From Streptomyces sp. TLI_171 (GTDB taxonomy: Bacteria; Actinomycetota; Actinomycetes; Streptomycetales; Streptomycetaceae), in the NCBI RefSeq assembly GCF_003610255.1, contig NZ_RAPS01000001.1:4030001-4094000 (forward strand): a stretch of 64,000 nucleotides of DNA, read 5' to 3'. The notes below the pieces were generated by a model. It worked only from the letters and a program-made list of their open reading frames with translations. It had not been told where the DNA came from and ran no database searches. Numbering within the stretch: the first letter of the stretch is position 1; every line of letters begins with the position of its first letter. Both the position numbers and the translations under genes were made by a program. Shown piece by piece: positions 1-7,719 of this stretch.

Positions 1-9
1 TACTGGCGC

Positions 10-438
10 ATGCACAGCACGGTCCAAGCCCACATGGCGATGCACCTCGTGGTGTCGAGCGAGCTCTCCTTCCGCATCGTGGTCGACCTGGACTACGACG
101 GCGACGATCCGTTCGCCGTCCGCTTCACCTTCCACCTGCCTGGGGACGAGCCGGTGACCTGGGTGTTCGCCCGCGAGCTGCTGGTAGACGGGATCAGCCG
201 CCCGTCCGGCGAGGGCGACGTGCACATCCATCCGGTCGGCGACGACCTCTCCGAGGTCTGCATCGTGCTGCGCGCCCCCGAGGGCGACGCCCTGCTGCGG
301 GCCGCCGCCCCGCCGCTGCTGGCCTTCCTCGCCCGCACCGACCGGGTGGTGCCGATGGGCCAGGAGCTGGCCGGCGGCGAGCTCGACGAGGAGCTGGCCA
401 GCATCCTGTCCGCCACCGGGCACGAGAACGCGGGCTGA
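10..438 (+). CDS. ssgA: SsgA-like sporulation/cell-division activator (SALP family)
   Basis: A 142-aa protein of the actinomycete SsgA-like family, which steers septum placement and peptidoglycan maintenance during sporulation-specific division. The N-terminus MHSTVQAHMAMHLVVSSE matches the usual SALP opening, which supports the ATG at 10; inner ATGs at 34 and 40 are alternatives. The central motifs HLPGDEPVTW, RELLVDGISRP and GDVHI, and the late PMGQE, look closer to SsgA than to SsgB. The length is normal for the family. The neighbourhood (thiC, hisC, cyd, serS and pheA downstream) matches that of ssgA in S. coelicolor as I remember it. The upstream ssgR regulator would lie outside the window. 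The family call is firm; assignment to SsgA rather than another SALP is likely but not proven. Confidence 0.8.
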   Translation: MHSTVQAHMAMHLVVSSELSFRIVVDLDYDGDDPFAVRFTFHLPGDEPVTWVFARELLVDGISRPSGEGDVHIHPVGDDLSEVCIVLRAPEGDALLRAAAPPLLAFLARTDRVVPMGQELAGGELDEELASILSATGHENAG

Positions 439-439
439 C

Positions 440-461
440 CCCGGCGTTCGAACGCGCCGGG
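440..461. terminator. Weak hairpin between convergent genes
   Basis: CCCGGCG (440-446) pairs with CGCCGGG (455-461) around an 8-nt loop. It lies directly after the SsgA-like stop and before the end of the convergent holin-like gene, so it could terminate either transcript. The stem is short and there is no U-tract, which is common in actinomycetes. Confidence 0.4.
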
Positions 462-519
462 ATCGGCCCGGGCTGCCGACCGGCCGTCAGGCGGCCACGG
501 AGCGCCGTCCGGTGGCTGG

Positions 520-894
520 TCAGTCGTCGCCGAAGGCGAGGTTGAGGCCCCAGGACACCACGCTGATGATCAGTGCGCCGAGCAGCGCCGACCAGAAGCC
601 CTCCACGTGGAAGTCCAGGCTCAGCTTGTCCGAGGCCCACGAGGTCAGCCAGAGCATCAGGGCGTTGACCACGAAGGTGATCAGGCCCAGCGTGAGAATG
701 AACAGCGGCAGCGACAACAGCTTCACCAGCGGCTTGATCAGGAAGTTGACCACGCCGAAGATCAGCGCCACCGCGATCACCGTGAGCGTCTTGTGCCCCC
801 AGTCGTCCCCCGACAGCGTGATCCCGGTGACGATCCAGGCCGCGACCCAGATCGCCGCCGCGTTGATGAGCGTTTTGATCACGAAATTCTTCAT
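520..894 (-). CDS. Phage-holin-4 superfamily small membrane protein
   Basis: A 124-aa, very hydrophobic protein with about four membrane-spanning segments (roughly residues 8-25, 35-52, 60-82 and 100-120). The pattern FGVVNFLIKPLVKLLSLP followed by LGLITFVVNALMLW is characteristic of the widespread Phage_holin_4_2-type family (YvlD-like). These proteins are chromosomal housekeeping membrane proteins rather than evidence of a prophage, and no phage genes lie nearby. It is a single gene, convergent with the SsgA-like gene and divergent from the cupin gene, with ATG at 894. The role is unknown; effects on cell-envelope stress have been proposed for relatives. Confidence 0.75.
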   Translation of the reverse strand: MKNFVIKTLINAAAIWVAAWIVTGITLSGDDWGHKTLTVIAVALIFGVVNFLIKPLVKLLSLPLFILTLGLITFVVNALMLWLTSWASDKLSLDFHVEGFWSALLGALIISVVSWGLNLAFGDD

Positions 895-998
895 GCGCGG
901 ATGGTGACAGGCGCGGACGGCTGCGGGGAAGCTCCCGGGACGCTGTTGTCGGGCGGTGCTGTTGAATGGGGCCGGACCGGGAGAGGAGCCGAGCCCCG

Positions 999-1316
999 AT
1001 GAAGCTGTTCCGGCTGGACGAACTGGACGCCGAGCGCGCCGCCGGCGACGGCGCCTACCTGCGCTTCCTGAAGCAGCCGACGATGTCGGCCGGCCTGTAC
1101 GCGCTCTCCCCCGGCGACACCGACCCGCAGACCCCGCACGCCCAGGACGAGATCTACCTGGTGGTCAGCGGGCGGGCCGAGCTGACCGTCGGCCGGGAGA
1201 CCGCCACCGTCGGCCGCGGCAGCGTGGTCTTCGTCCCCGCCGGGGTCGAGCACCGCTTCCACCACATCACCGAGGAACTGCGGGTCCTGGTGGTCTTCTC
1301 CCCGCCGGAGGACTGA
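999..1316 (+). CDS. Small single-domain cupin protein
   Basis: A 105-aa protein consisting of one cupin beta-barrel. The metal-binding signature is visible as PHAQDEIYLVVSGRAEL (cupin motif 1, with His and Glu) and VPAGVEHRFHHI (motif 2, with His). I chose the ATG at 999, which has a GAGAGGAG ribosome-binding site about 10 nt upstream, over an in-frame upstream start at 966. Only 35 bp separate it from the TenA gene on the same strand, so the two are probably co-transcribed. The substrate cannot be read from the sequence: cupins of this size may be enzymes or ligand-binding proteins. A link to thiamine-degradation salvage is an inference from the TenA neighbour. Confidence 0.75.
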   Translation: MKLFRLDELDAERAAGDGAYLRFLKQPTMSAGLYALSPGDTDPQTPHAQDEIYLVVSGRAELTVGRETATVGRGSVVFVPAGVEHRFHHITEELRVLVVFSPPED

Positions 1317-1351
1317 CCGTGGCGCCCGCACCCGTCCAGGAGGGACACCCC

Positions 1352-2008
1352 GTGAAGCTCACCGACGAACTGTGGGCGGCCGCCGAGCCGACCTACCGCC
1401 GGATCCTCGACCACCCCTTCCTGCTCGGGCTCGCCGACGGCACCCTCCCCCGGGCCGCGTTCCGCCCCTTCGTGGTCCAGGACTCGCACTACCTGCGCGA
1501 CTACGCCCGGGCGCTCGCCGTGTGCGCCGCCAAGGCCCCCACCGAGGACCAGGTGCTGGCCTTCGCCAACGACGCGATCGGCGCGATCGCCGCCGAGCAG
1601 CAGATGCACGCCGAATTCATGACCGCGCTCGGCGAGGACCCGGACGCGGACCAGGGCGTGCTGCCCACCACCCGGGCCTACACCAGCTACCTGCTGGCCA
1701 CCGTTCACGGCGGCTCCTTCGCCGAGGCGGTCGGCGCCGTGCTGCCCTGCTACTGGATCTACGCCCGGGTCGGCGAGGAACTGGCCCGCCGCTCCTCCCC
1801 CGAGCCGCTGTACGCCAAGTGGATCGGCGCCTACGGCGGGGCGGAGTTCCAGCAGGTGGTCCGGCGCGTCCTGGACCTCACCGACCGGCTCGGCGACGAG
1901 CTGTCGGCGACCGAACGGCGGCGCGTGGTCGAGCACTTCACCACCACCGCGCGCTACGAGTGGATGTTCTGGGACGCCGCCTGGCGCGGCGAGACCTGGC
2001 CGGTCTGA
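1352..2008 (+). CDS. tenA: TenA-family thiaminase II / aminopyrimidine aminohydrolase
   Basis: A 218-aa all-helical protein of the TenA/THI-4 family. TenA salvages thiamine breakdown products by hydrolysing aminopyrimidines to HMP. The family signature VLPCYWIYARVG carries the active-site cysteine, so this is the Cys-containing (TenA_C) type. The N-terminal block LGLADGTLPRAAFRPFVVQD and the C-terminal TTTARYEWMFWDAAW are also typical. The GTG start at 1352 is preceded by AGGAGGG. It follows the cupin closely, and thiC with its TPP riboswitch lies about 8 kb away on the same strand. No riboswitch is seen in front of tenA itself. Confidence 0.85.
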   Translation: MKLTDELWAAAEPTYRRILDHPFLLGLADGTLPRAAFRPFVVQDSHYLRDYARALAVCAAKAPTEDQVLAFANDAIGAIAAEQQMHAEFMTALGEDPDADQGVLPTTRAYTSYLLATVHGGSFAEAVGAVLPCYWIYARVGEELARRSSPEPLYAKWIGAYGGAEFQQVVRRVLDLTDRLGDELSATERRRVVEHFTTTARYEWMFWDAAWRGETWPV

Positions 2009-2172
2009 GGGTTCCCCCGGGCTGCTGCTCAGGGACGGATCTCCGGGTTCTCTCCGGGCCGGGAGCCCTCGATTCGGCTCTCCGGCCCGCCTACGATCGA
2101 AGTGTCGAGATCGAGGGAGCGGGAACGCAGCCGGAAACACCGGCACCGACCCCGAGGGGAGAAGGTACGGAC

Positions 2173-2373
2173 ATGGCCGAGTTCTGGAAGTCGCTGCCCT
2201 CGTGGGTGCGCAACATCGTCGTTCCGATCATCGCGATCGTGGTCGTCTGGAAGATCTTCTGGGCAGTCGTCGGTGCGGTGCTCGGCGTGGTCAGCTTCGC
2301 GATCAACATCCTGGTCCTGGTCGGCATCGCCGCCGCCGTGGTGATCCTGGTCAAGAAGGCGGCCAAGAGCTAG
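2173..2373 (+). CDS. Small two-helix membrane protein (DUF5326-like)
   Basis: A 66-aa protein with a short amphipathic N-terminus (MAEFWKSLPSWVRN) followed by two closely spaced hydrophobic helices and a basic tail, KKAAKS. It has an excellent ribosome-binding site (GAGGGGAGAAGG) 5 nt before the ATG. In size and pattern it resembles the small Streptomyces proteins labelled DUF5326; that match is from memory and not certain. Its TAG stop shares the four bases CTAG (2370-2373) with the stop codon of the convergent reductase gene, so the two 3' ends overlap completely. Confidence 0.65.
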   Translation: MAEFWKSLPSWVRNIVVPIIAIVVVWKIFWAVVGAVLGVVSFAINILVLVGIAAAVVILVKKAAKS

Positions 2374-3260
2374 GCCCGCCCCAGCGCGCCGAGGTAGTCG
2401 TCGAGGTCCCGGCCCGGGGTGAAGCCCCGGAGCCGGGACCTCGTCGTGTCCAGCACCACCGGCCGGGCCAGCTGGTCCAGCGCGTACCGGGTGACGCCCT
2501 CGCGGCGGCCCACCGCGAGGGCGGCCAGCCGGTGGGGGAGGTGCAGCAGCCGGGCGTCGTTGCCGTGCGCGGCCAGCACCGCACGCAGCGCCGCGTCCCG
2601 GCGGTACGGGTGGGCGTCGGTGACGTTGTAGGCGCCGGGCGGCCAGTGCACGGCCAGCAGGCAGGCCTCGGCCAGGTTCTCGACCGCGGTCAGGCTCAAC
2701 TCCACGTCCCGGCCCGGCAGTGCGAGCAGGCCGCGGCGCACCGAGGCCAGCAGCCGGGGCACCAGGTGCGGATCGCCCGGCCCGTAGACCGCGCGCGGGC
2801 GCAGCACCACCGCGCCCGCCGCCAGGGCCAGCCGGTCGGCCGCCGCCTTGGTCCGTCCGTAGGTGTTCAAGTGGCCGTCGGCGGTGGGGTGTTCCTCGGT
2901 TACCCGGGACCGGTCCGGGCGCGGATCGTAGACGCTCGCGCTGCTCACGAACACGAACGGCCGGCCGCCCGCCGCCGCCAGCAGCCGGGCGGTCGCCTCG
3001 ACGTTGACGACCCGTTGGGTGCGTTCCAGCGGCGAGCCCGGCGGGTGGTCGCCGACCGCCGCCGCGCAGTGCACCACCGCGTCGGCGGCGGACAGGTCCG
3101 GGACGTCCGGGGCGGTGGCGTCCCAGGGCAGGTGCTCGCCGTACCGGGCGGGGCGGCGGCCGAGCGCGAGCACCCGGAACCCCAGCGCGGTGGCCCGGGC
3201 GGCCACCTGCGCGCCGCAGAAGCCGGTGGCGCCGGTCAGGGCGATGGTCGGCGGGGGCAC
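2370..3260 (-). CDS. NAD(P)-dependent epimerase/3-beta-HSD-like reductase (OleD-like)
   Basis: A 296-aa extended SDR protein, last gene of the five-gene operon that starts at 7602. It shows the nucleotide-binding motif LTGATGFCGAQVA at the N-terminus, the serine segment VFVSSASVYD and the catalytic pair in NTYGRTKAAADRL (YxxxK). The GTG start at 3260 has a clear AAGGAG 6 nt upstream. Proteins of this class include OleD/LstD/NltD, which reduce 2-alkyl-3-ketoacids to beta-hydroxy acids in olefin and beta-lactone pathways. The co-occurrence with an OleA-like synthase and an acyl-AMP ligase makes that role plausible here. A sugar epimerase role is the alternative, given the nearby glycosyltransferase. 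Confidence 0.75.
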   Translation of the reverse strand: MPPPTIALTGATGFCGAQVAARATALGFRVLALGRRPARYGEHLPWDATAPDVPDLSAADAVVHCAAAVGDHPPGSPLERTQRVVNVEATARLLAAAGGRPFVFVSSASVYDPRPDRSRVTEEHPTADGHLNTYGRTKAAADRLALAAGAVVLRPRAVYGPGDPHLVPRLLASVRRGLLALPGRDVELSLTAVENLAEACLLAVHWPPGAYNVTDAHPYRRDAALRAVLAAHGNDARLLHLPHRLAALAVGRREGVTRYALDQLARPVVLDTTRSRLRGFTPGRDLDDYLGALGRA

Positions 3261-3298
3261 GGGACGGCTCCTTCGGCTCGGTGGTGCGCGGCTGCGGG

Positions 3299-4354
3299 TC
3301 AGCGCGCGGAGGGGGCGGCTTCCCGGGCCCGGATCAGGCAGCGACGGTAGGACGGCAGCGCGCCGGCCGGGTCCGGTACGGTGCGCAGCACCCGGGGCCG
3401 GTGCGGGGCCAGCACGGCGAGCAGGTCGGCGAGTTGGGTGCGGGCCAGGGCGGCGCCCGGGCAGGTGTGCGGGCCCAGGCCGAACGGGGCCCGGGCGGCC
3501 AGCGGGTGGTCGGCGGTGTCGCGGTGCGCCTGGGCGGCATGACGGGCGATCAGCAGCAGCCGGTCGCCCCGGCGGATCCGGTGGCCGAGCACGGTCGCGT
3601 CGGCGGCCGCGGCGCGCGGCAGCACCGGCGAGGGGGCGGTCCGGCGGAGGAGTTCGGCGGCCAGCGCGGGGGCGTCCGCGGCAGCGTCGTCCCACAGTCC
3701 GGCGCGGGAGCACCAGGCGACCGCGCGCGGCAGCGCGGCGAGCGTGGTGTTGACGGCCGCGACGGCGAGCATCGCCTCCTGCGGGTCGGGCAGCAGCCGG
3801 GCCAGCCGGGCCGCGGCGGCCCGGGCCCGCCGCTGTGCGCCCGGCCTCGGCAGCAGGCTCGGCAGGTGGGTGCGGGCCGTCGCGGCGGCGACCCGCTCGG
3901 CGGCGACGGCCAGCTCGACGGGGTCGGCCGCGCTGCCGGTCAGCGCCGCGGCGGTGGTCCCGGCCAGCCGGCGGACCACCGGGACCAGGTCGACCGGGCC
4001 GGTCAGGTCGCCGAGCTCGTCGGCGAGCAACTGCTGCCACCGGGGCCGCAGTTCGGCGACGCCCTCGCTGCCCAGCCGGTGCGCCAGCGCGCGGCGGGAG
4101 GCGCGGTGCTCCGGCCCGGCCTGGTCGAACAGCAGCGTGCCGCCGGTGAGGCGGGCGGCGGTGCCGCCGGTGGTGTGCTCGGCGGTGCGGTCGAGCGGGA
4201 CCCGGGTGAGGATCTGCCGGTACGCGTCGGGGTGGTGGACCAGGACGGTCCGGCCCAGCCGGAGCACCGGCCGGTGGCGGGTGGCGGCGAGCAGCGCGAA
4301 CAGCACCGGGTGGCTGCGCAGGTAGACGGCGCGGTCGGCGCGGCGGGCGGTCAC
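3299..4354 (-). CDS. Cytochrome P450 with atypical I-helix
   Basis: A 351-aa P450, shorter than the usual 390-410 aa because its N-terminus is trimmed. The heme-thiolate loop FGLGPHTCPGAALAR has the Cys ligand, and ELLRR supplies the ExxR motif of the K-helix. In the I-helix the oxygen-activation motif reads AAVNTT: the conserved threonine is kept, but the usual acidic residue is Asn. The GTG start at 4354 overlaps the stop of the upstream ligase gene (GTGA), implying translational coupling. It should oxidise the product of the OleA/ligase/reductase cassette. No ferredoxin gene is nearby. The substrate is unknown. Confidence 0.85.
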   Translation of the reverse strand: MTARRADRAVYLRSHPVLFALLAATRHRPVLRLGRTVLVHHPDAYRQILTRVPLDRTAEHTTGGTAARLTGGTLLFDQAGPEHRASRRALAHRLGSEGVAELRPRWQQLLADELGDLTGPVDLVPVVRRLAGTTAAALTGSAADPVELAVAAERVAAATARTHLPSLLPRPGAQRRARAAAARLARLLPDPQEAMLAVAAVNTTLAALPRAVAWCSRAGLWDDAAADAPALAAELLRRTAPSPVLPRAAAADATVLGHRIRRGDRLLLIARHAAQAHRDTADHPLAARAPFGLGPHTCPGAALARTQLADLLAVLAPHRPRVLRTVPDPAGALPSYRRCLIRAREAAPSAR

Positions 4355-5826
4355 CGGGCGCTCCCCGTACCGGTGTCGGCGAGCAGGTGGGCGCAGTAGC
4401 GGGCGGCGGCGGCGCGGTCCGGTTTGCGGGAGCGGCCGGCCAGCGGGACGGGGCCGAGCAGCAGCGCGTCGGGGCGGGCGGCGCCCATCCGGGCCAGCGG
4501 GTCGCGCAGCGCGGTGCGCAGCCGGTGGTGGTCGGCGCCGGCCCGGGGCTGGACCAGCGCGACCAGCCGCTCGTCGCCGTCCGGGGCGGGTACGCCCACC
4601 AGGACGGCGAGTTCGACCTCCGGCAGGTGCAGCGAGGGCTCGTACAGGCCCGGGTAGATGTTCTCGGCGCGGCGCAGCACCATGTCCTTGAGCCGGCCGG
4701 CCAGCACGATCCGCCCGTCCGGGGCGAGTTCGGCCCGGTCGCCGGTGCGCACCCACGGGTCGGGGTCCTCACCGAGGTAGCGGTCGCGGGCCGACGGCGC
4801 GGAGAGCAGCAGCTCGCCGTCCGCGCCGAGCCGGGTGCGGACGCCCGGCAGCGGGTGTCCGAGCAGGTCGCCAGGGCCGCGGTGGGCGCTCTTCTCGCGT
4901 TCCTCGACGGCCGCGGCGGGGAACAGTTCGGTCAGCGCGTACACCCCCCACGCCTCGGTCGCGCCCGCTTCCCTGGCCCGGCGCAGCAGCGCGGCGTCGG
5001 CCGGGGCGGAGCCCGTCCAGACCCGGCCGGTGAGCCTGGTCAGCGGCCGGAGCCGAGGTGGCGTCAGGTACGTCTCGTCCGGGGCGAGCCGGTCGATCTG
5101 CCGCTGCAGGAGGCGGCTGCGACGGGCCGGCAGGGCGACCGTCGCCCCGGCGGCCAGCGCCGGGACCAGCACGAAAGTGGTGCCGCCCAGCACGGTCCCG
5201 CCCGGGCGGGGCCGGACCAGCGAGTCCACCGCCCGCATGCCCGCGGTCAGCGAGGCCCGGGTGTGCACCACGCCGCGCGGCGCGGAGGTGGTCCCCGAGG
5301 TGAACACGATCACCGCGTCGCCGTCCCCTTCGTACGGCGGCGGGGGCGGCCCCGGGTGCTCGCCGAGGGCGCGGGCGCACCCCGGGTGCCGGCGGCCGAC
5401 GGTGGCCACCGGCCCGAGCGTGTGCAGCGGCGGCAGCTCCAGGTGCGCGCGGCGGGCCAGCGGCCGGGCCCAGCCCGCCACCGCCTGGGCGGCGGCGTCG
5501 GCGAGGACCAGCGCGGGCGGCGCGAGCGCCAGGCGGGCGCGCAGCACGTCCGGCCCCGCGGACGGGTCGAGCACCGCCGTCCGCAGCCCCAGCCGGTGGG
5601 CGGCCAGCAGCACGGCCAGCGCCCGCGGGCCGGGCCGGACGGCGACGCCCAGGGTGTCGCCGGGCCGCAGGCCGTGCCGGTGGTGCAGGACGGCGGCGTA
5701 CCGGTCGGCGAGGTCCGCCAGGTCGGCGCAGCGGGCCAGCACCCGGGCCGAGCCGCTGCGGGTGCTGCCGAGCAGGGCGGGGCGGGAGCCGCCCTCGCGC
5801 AGGGTGCGGGCGAGCTGGTCGAGCAC
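4351..5826 (-). CDS. Acyl-AMP ligase/synthetase (OleC-like ANL superfamily)
   Basis: A 491-aa adenylate-forming enzyme. Motifs in order: VFTSGTTSAPRGVVH (A3, with Arg where Lys is usual), YALTEL (A5), RTGDRAEL (A7), GRLKDMVLRRAENIYP (A8) and a C-terminal GRSRKPDR that could carry the A10 lysine. The GTG at 5826 has GAGAGGAG upstream, whereas the ATG at 5889 would overlap the glycosyltransferase. In Ole and beta-lactone pathways (OleC, LstC, NltC) such a protein cyclises a beta-hydroxy acid to a beta-lactone with ATP; elsewhere the fold activates fatty acids. The operon context favours the first, but the sequence alone does not decide. Confidence 0.8.
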   Translation of the reverse strand: MLDQLARTLREGGSRPALLGSTRSGSARVLARCADLADLADRYAAVLHHRHGLRPGDTLGVAVRPGPRALAVLLAAHRLGLRTAVLDPSAGPDVLRARLALAPPALVLADAAAQAVAGWARPLARRAHLELPPLHTLGPVATVGRRHPGCARALGEHPGPPPPPYEGDGDAVIVFTSGTTSAPRGVVHTRASLTAGMRAVDSLVRPRPGGTVLGGTTFVLVPALAAGATVALPARRSRLLQRQIDRLAPDETYLTPPRLRPLTRLTGRVWTGSAPADAALLRRAREAGATEAWGVYALTELFPAAAVEEREKSAHRGPGDLLGHPLPGVRTRLGADGELLLSAPSARDRYLGEDPDPWVRTGDRAELAPDGRIVLAGRLKDMVLRRAENIYPGLYEPSLHLPEVELAVLVGVPAPDGDERLVALVQPRAGADHHRLRTALRDPLARMGAARPDALLLGPVPLAGRSRKPDRAAAARYCAHLLADTGTGSAR

Positions 5827-5857
5827 GGAATGCTCCTCTCTCGACGGTCGTCGACCG

Positions 5858-6598
5858 TCAGCGGACGTCGACGCCGCGGTGGCCCGCACCGCGTTCCAGG
5901 TACCAGCGCGCGGTGCCGCGCAGGCCGTAGGCGCGGATCCGGCGGGTGGAGTTCTGCACCACCATGTCGCGGCGGTGGACGATCGCGGTGGACTGCCGGC
6001 GGATCTGGTTGATGAACGCCCGGTCGGTCGGGGACGGGCGGCGCGGCATGCCGCCGCAGTCGAGGTACAGATCGGCGGTGATCGCCATGTTGTTGCCGGC
6101 GTGCATCCGGTAGGGCGTCAGATAGCCGTGCCGGCGCCGGTGCGCCGGCCGGATCCGGCCGAAGAGCGCGCCGAGGGCGACCAGCACCCGGAAGACCGCC
6201 CGCCCGACCGGCCCGTGTTCGTCGTGCCGGGCGGTGACCTTGCCGCAGACCAGCCCGCCGGACGCGAGCATCCCGGCGCGCGCGGCGGCGCTCCAGCCCG
6301 GCTCGGGCAGGCAGTCGGCGTCGGTGCGGGCCAGCAGCCGGGCGCCGTGGTCGATGGCGTAGCGGAACCCGGTGTCGATCGCGCTGCCCACCCCCTTCTC
6401 CGGTTCGACCAGCAACTCCACCGGGAACGGGGCGTGTTCGGCGAAGGCCAGCACCCGGTCGGGGGTGGCGTCGGTGGAGCCGTTGTCGACCACCAGCAGG
6501 GTGAAGTCGCGGTCGCGCTGCGCGGCGAGGGCGCGCAGCGTGCCGTCGATCCGGGCCGCCTCCTGGTACGCGGGGACGACCACCCAGAGCTCGGTCAC
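5858..6598 (-). CDS. Family 2 glycosyltransferase
   Basis: A 246-aa GT-A fold protein. It has the N-terminal VVVPAYQEAARI, the nucleotide-contact VVDNGSTDATPD and the DxD-type metal motif ARTDADCLPEPGW. There is no transmembrane domain, so the enzyme is cytosolic or membrane-peripheral. The GTG at 6598 overlaps the stop of the upstream synthase gene (GTGA), so the two are translationally coupled. Within a synthase, ligase, P450 and reductase operon it may attach a sugar to the lipid product or act on a polyprenyl carrier. The donor and acceptor are unknown. Confidence 0.8.
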   Translation of the reverse strand: MTELWVVVPAYQEAARIDGTLRALAAQRDRDFTLLVVDNGSTDATPDRVLAFAEHAPFPVELLVEPEKGVGSAIDTGFRYAIDHGARLLARTDADCLPEPGWSAAARAGMLASGGLVCGKVTARHDEHGPVGRAVFRVLVALGALFGRIRPAHRRRHGYLTPYRMHAGNNMAITADLYLDCGGMPRRPSPTDRAFINQIRRQSTAIVHRRDMVVQNSTRRIRAYGLRGTARWYLERGAGHRGVDVR

Positions 6599-7602
6599 GA
6601 CTTCTCCCAGACCATCGTCATCAGGCTGACCCCGCCGCCCAGTCCGACCATCAGCACCTTCTCGCCGGGCGTCAACTCCGGCATGATCCGGTCGAGTTGG
6701 ACGCCTATCGTGGCGGAGGCGAGATTGCCCAGCTCGGGCACGGTGACCACCAGCTTGTCGGCCGGGACGCCGGTCAGCTCCACGAAGCGCTCCAGGTACG
6801 GCAGCGTCACCTGGTGCACCAGCACCCGCGCGTAGGCGTCCCAGCCGAGGCCGGTGCGGGCGGCCACCCTGGTCAGGATGTCGGCGCCGATCTTCTCGAA
6901 CACACCGCGCAACTCCTTCCCGCCGCCGCGGAAATAACTCCACTCGTCGCCCCGCGGGTGCCGCGATCCGCCACCCGGGATGCCGCCCACCTCCCAGTGC
7001 TCGGACGCCGTCTCGGTCTCCACGTCGAGGATGCCGCCGCGCTCGACCGGCTCCACCAGCACGGCCGCGCCGCCGTCGCCGAAGGTGTAGCCGGCGAAGC
7101 CCGCACGGAACTCGGCGAGACCGGACGGGTCGCGGCGCATCGCCCGGCTCGGCGTCTCCCCCGTGACCACCAGCGCCCGCCGGGCCCGGCCCGCCAGGAT
7201 CATCGCCCGGGCGGTGTCGATGCCGTTCAGGAAGCTGTTGCAGGCGTTGGAGACGTCCAGGGCGTGCGCGCGGGAGCCGAGTTCGGCCTGCACGAGGTGC
7301 GCGGTCGCGGGTTCGCAGACGTCCCGGGACGCGGAGGCGAACACCAGCAGGTCGACGTCGGCGGGGTCGAGGCCGCGGGCCGTCAGGGCCCGGCGGGCCG
7401 CCGCCAGGGCGAGCGTCGAGGGGTGTTCGTCCGGGCCGGCGAAACGGCGGGTGCGGATGCCGGTGGCCTTCTCGAACATGCCGTCGGGCAGCGGGAGACG
7501 GGCGCCGGCCGCGATCTCCTGCTGCAACTCGGCGGAGGTGACGGTCTGTTGGGGGAGCGAGGAGCCGACAGCGGTGATCCCGATGCGAGGCAGCATGTCC
7601 AT
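6595..7602 (-). CDS. OleA-like/KAS III thiolase-fold synthase
   Basis: A 335-aa condensing enzyme of the KAS III/OleA group and first gene of its operon. The catalytic triad is visible: Cys in DVSNACNSFLNGI, His in VLVHQVTLPYLERF and Asn in ELGNLASATIG. The segment RDVCEPATAHLVQ has the glutamate that in OleA enzymes (EPSTA motif) acts as base for head-to-head Claisen condensation of two acyl-CoAs. FabH enzymes lack this motif, so OleA-like chemistry is favoured. The ATG at 7602 or at 7596 may be the start; neither has a strong ribosome-binding site. A perfect palindrome lies about 36 bp upstream. Confidence 0.85.
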   Translation of the reverse strand: MDMLPRIGITAVGSSLPQQTVTSAELQQEIAAGARLPLPDGMFEKATGIRTRRFAGPDEHPSTLALAAARRALTARGLDPADVDLLVFASASRDVCEPATAHLVQAELGSRAHALDVSNACNSFLNGIDTARAMILAGRARRALVVTGETPSRAMRRDPSGLAEFRAGFAGYTFGDGGAAVLVEPVERGGILDVETETASEHWEVGGIPGGGSRHPRGDEWSYFRGGGKELRGVFEKIGADILTRVAARTGLGWDAYARVLVHQVTLPYLERFVELTGVPADKLVVTVPELGNLASATIGVQLDRIMPELTPGEKVLMVGLGGGVSLMTMVWEKS

Positions 7603-7637
7603 GGGTCGATGCTGACGGTGCGGGGGGCGCGGTGGCG

Positions 7638-7653
7638 TGAGTACGGGTACTCA
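7638..7653. promoter_or_regulatory. Perfect 16-bp palindrome, candidate operator of the synthase operon
   Basis: TGAGTACGGGTACTCA has two 7-bp arms around GG. It sits 36-51 bp upstream of the ATG at 7602, where the promoter of the minus-strand operon should lie. Its size suits a dimeric repressor or activator. No regulator gene is adjacent, so the binding protein is unknown. Confidence 0.5.
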
Positions 7654-7680
7654 GCCGGGACGGGAAGTTCTCCCCGGGCG

Positions 7681-7714
7681 GCCTCCGCGCGCCCCGGCCG
7701 GGGCGCGCGGAGGC
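7681..7714 (-). terminator. Strong terminator of the flotillin gene
   Basis: A perfect 15-bp GC-rich stem (GCCTCCGCGCGCCCC with its complement) around a GGCC loop, beginning 6 nt after the flotillin stop codon. It insulates flotillin from the promoter of the following operon. Confidence 0.8.
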
Positions 7715-7719
7715 GGGCG

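Noticed and set aside
520..894. Prophage marker (holin)
   Set aside because: Proteins of this holin-like family are ordinary chromosomal membrane proteins, and no phage genes are nearby.
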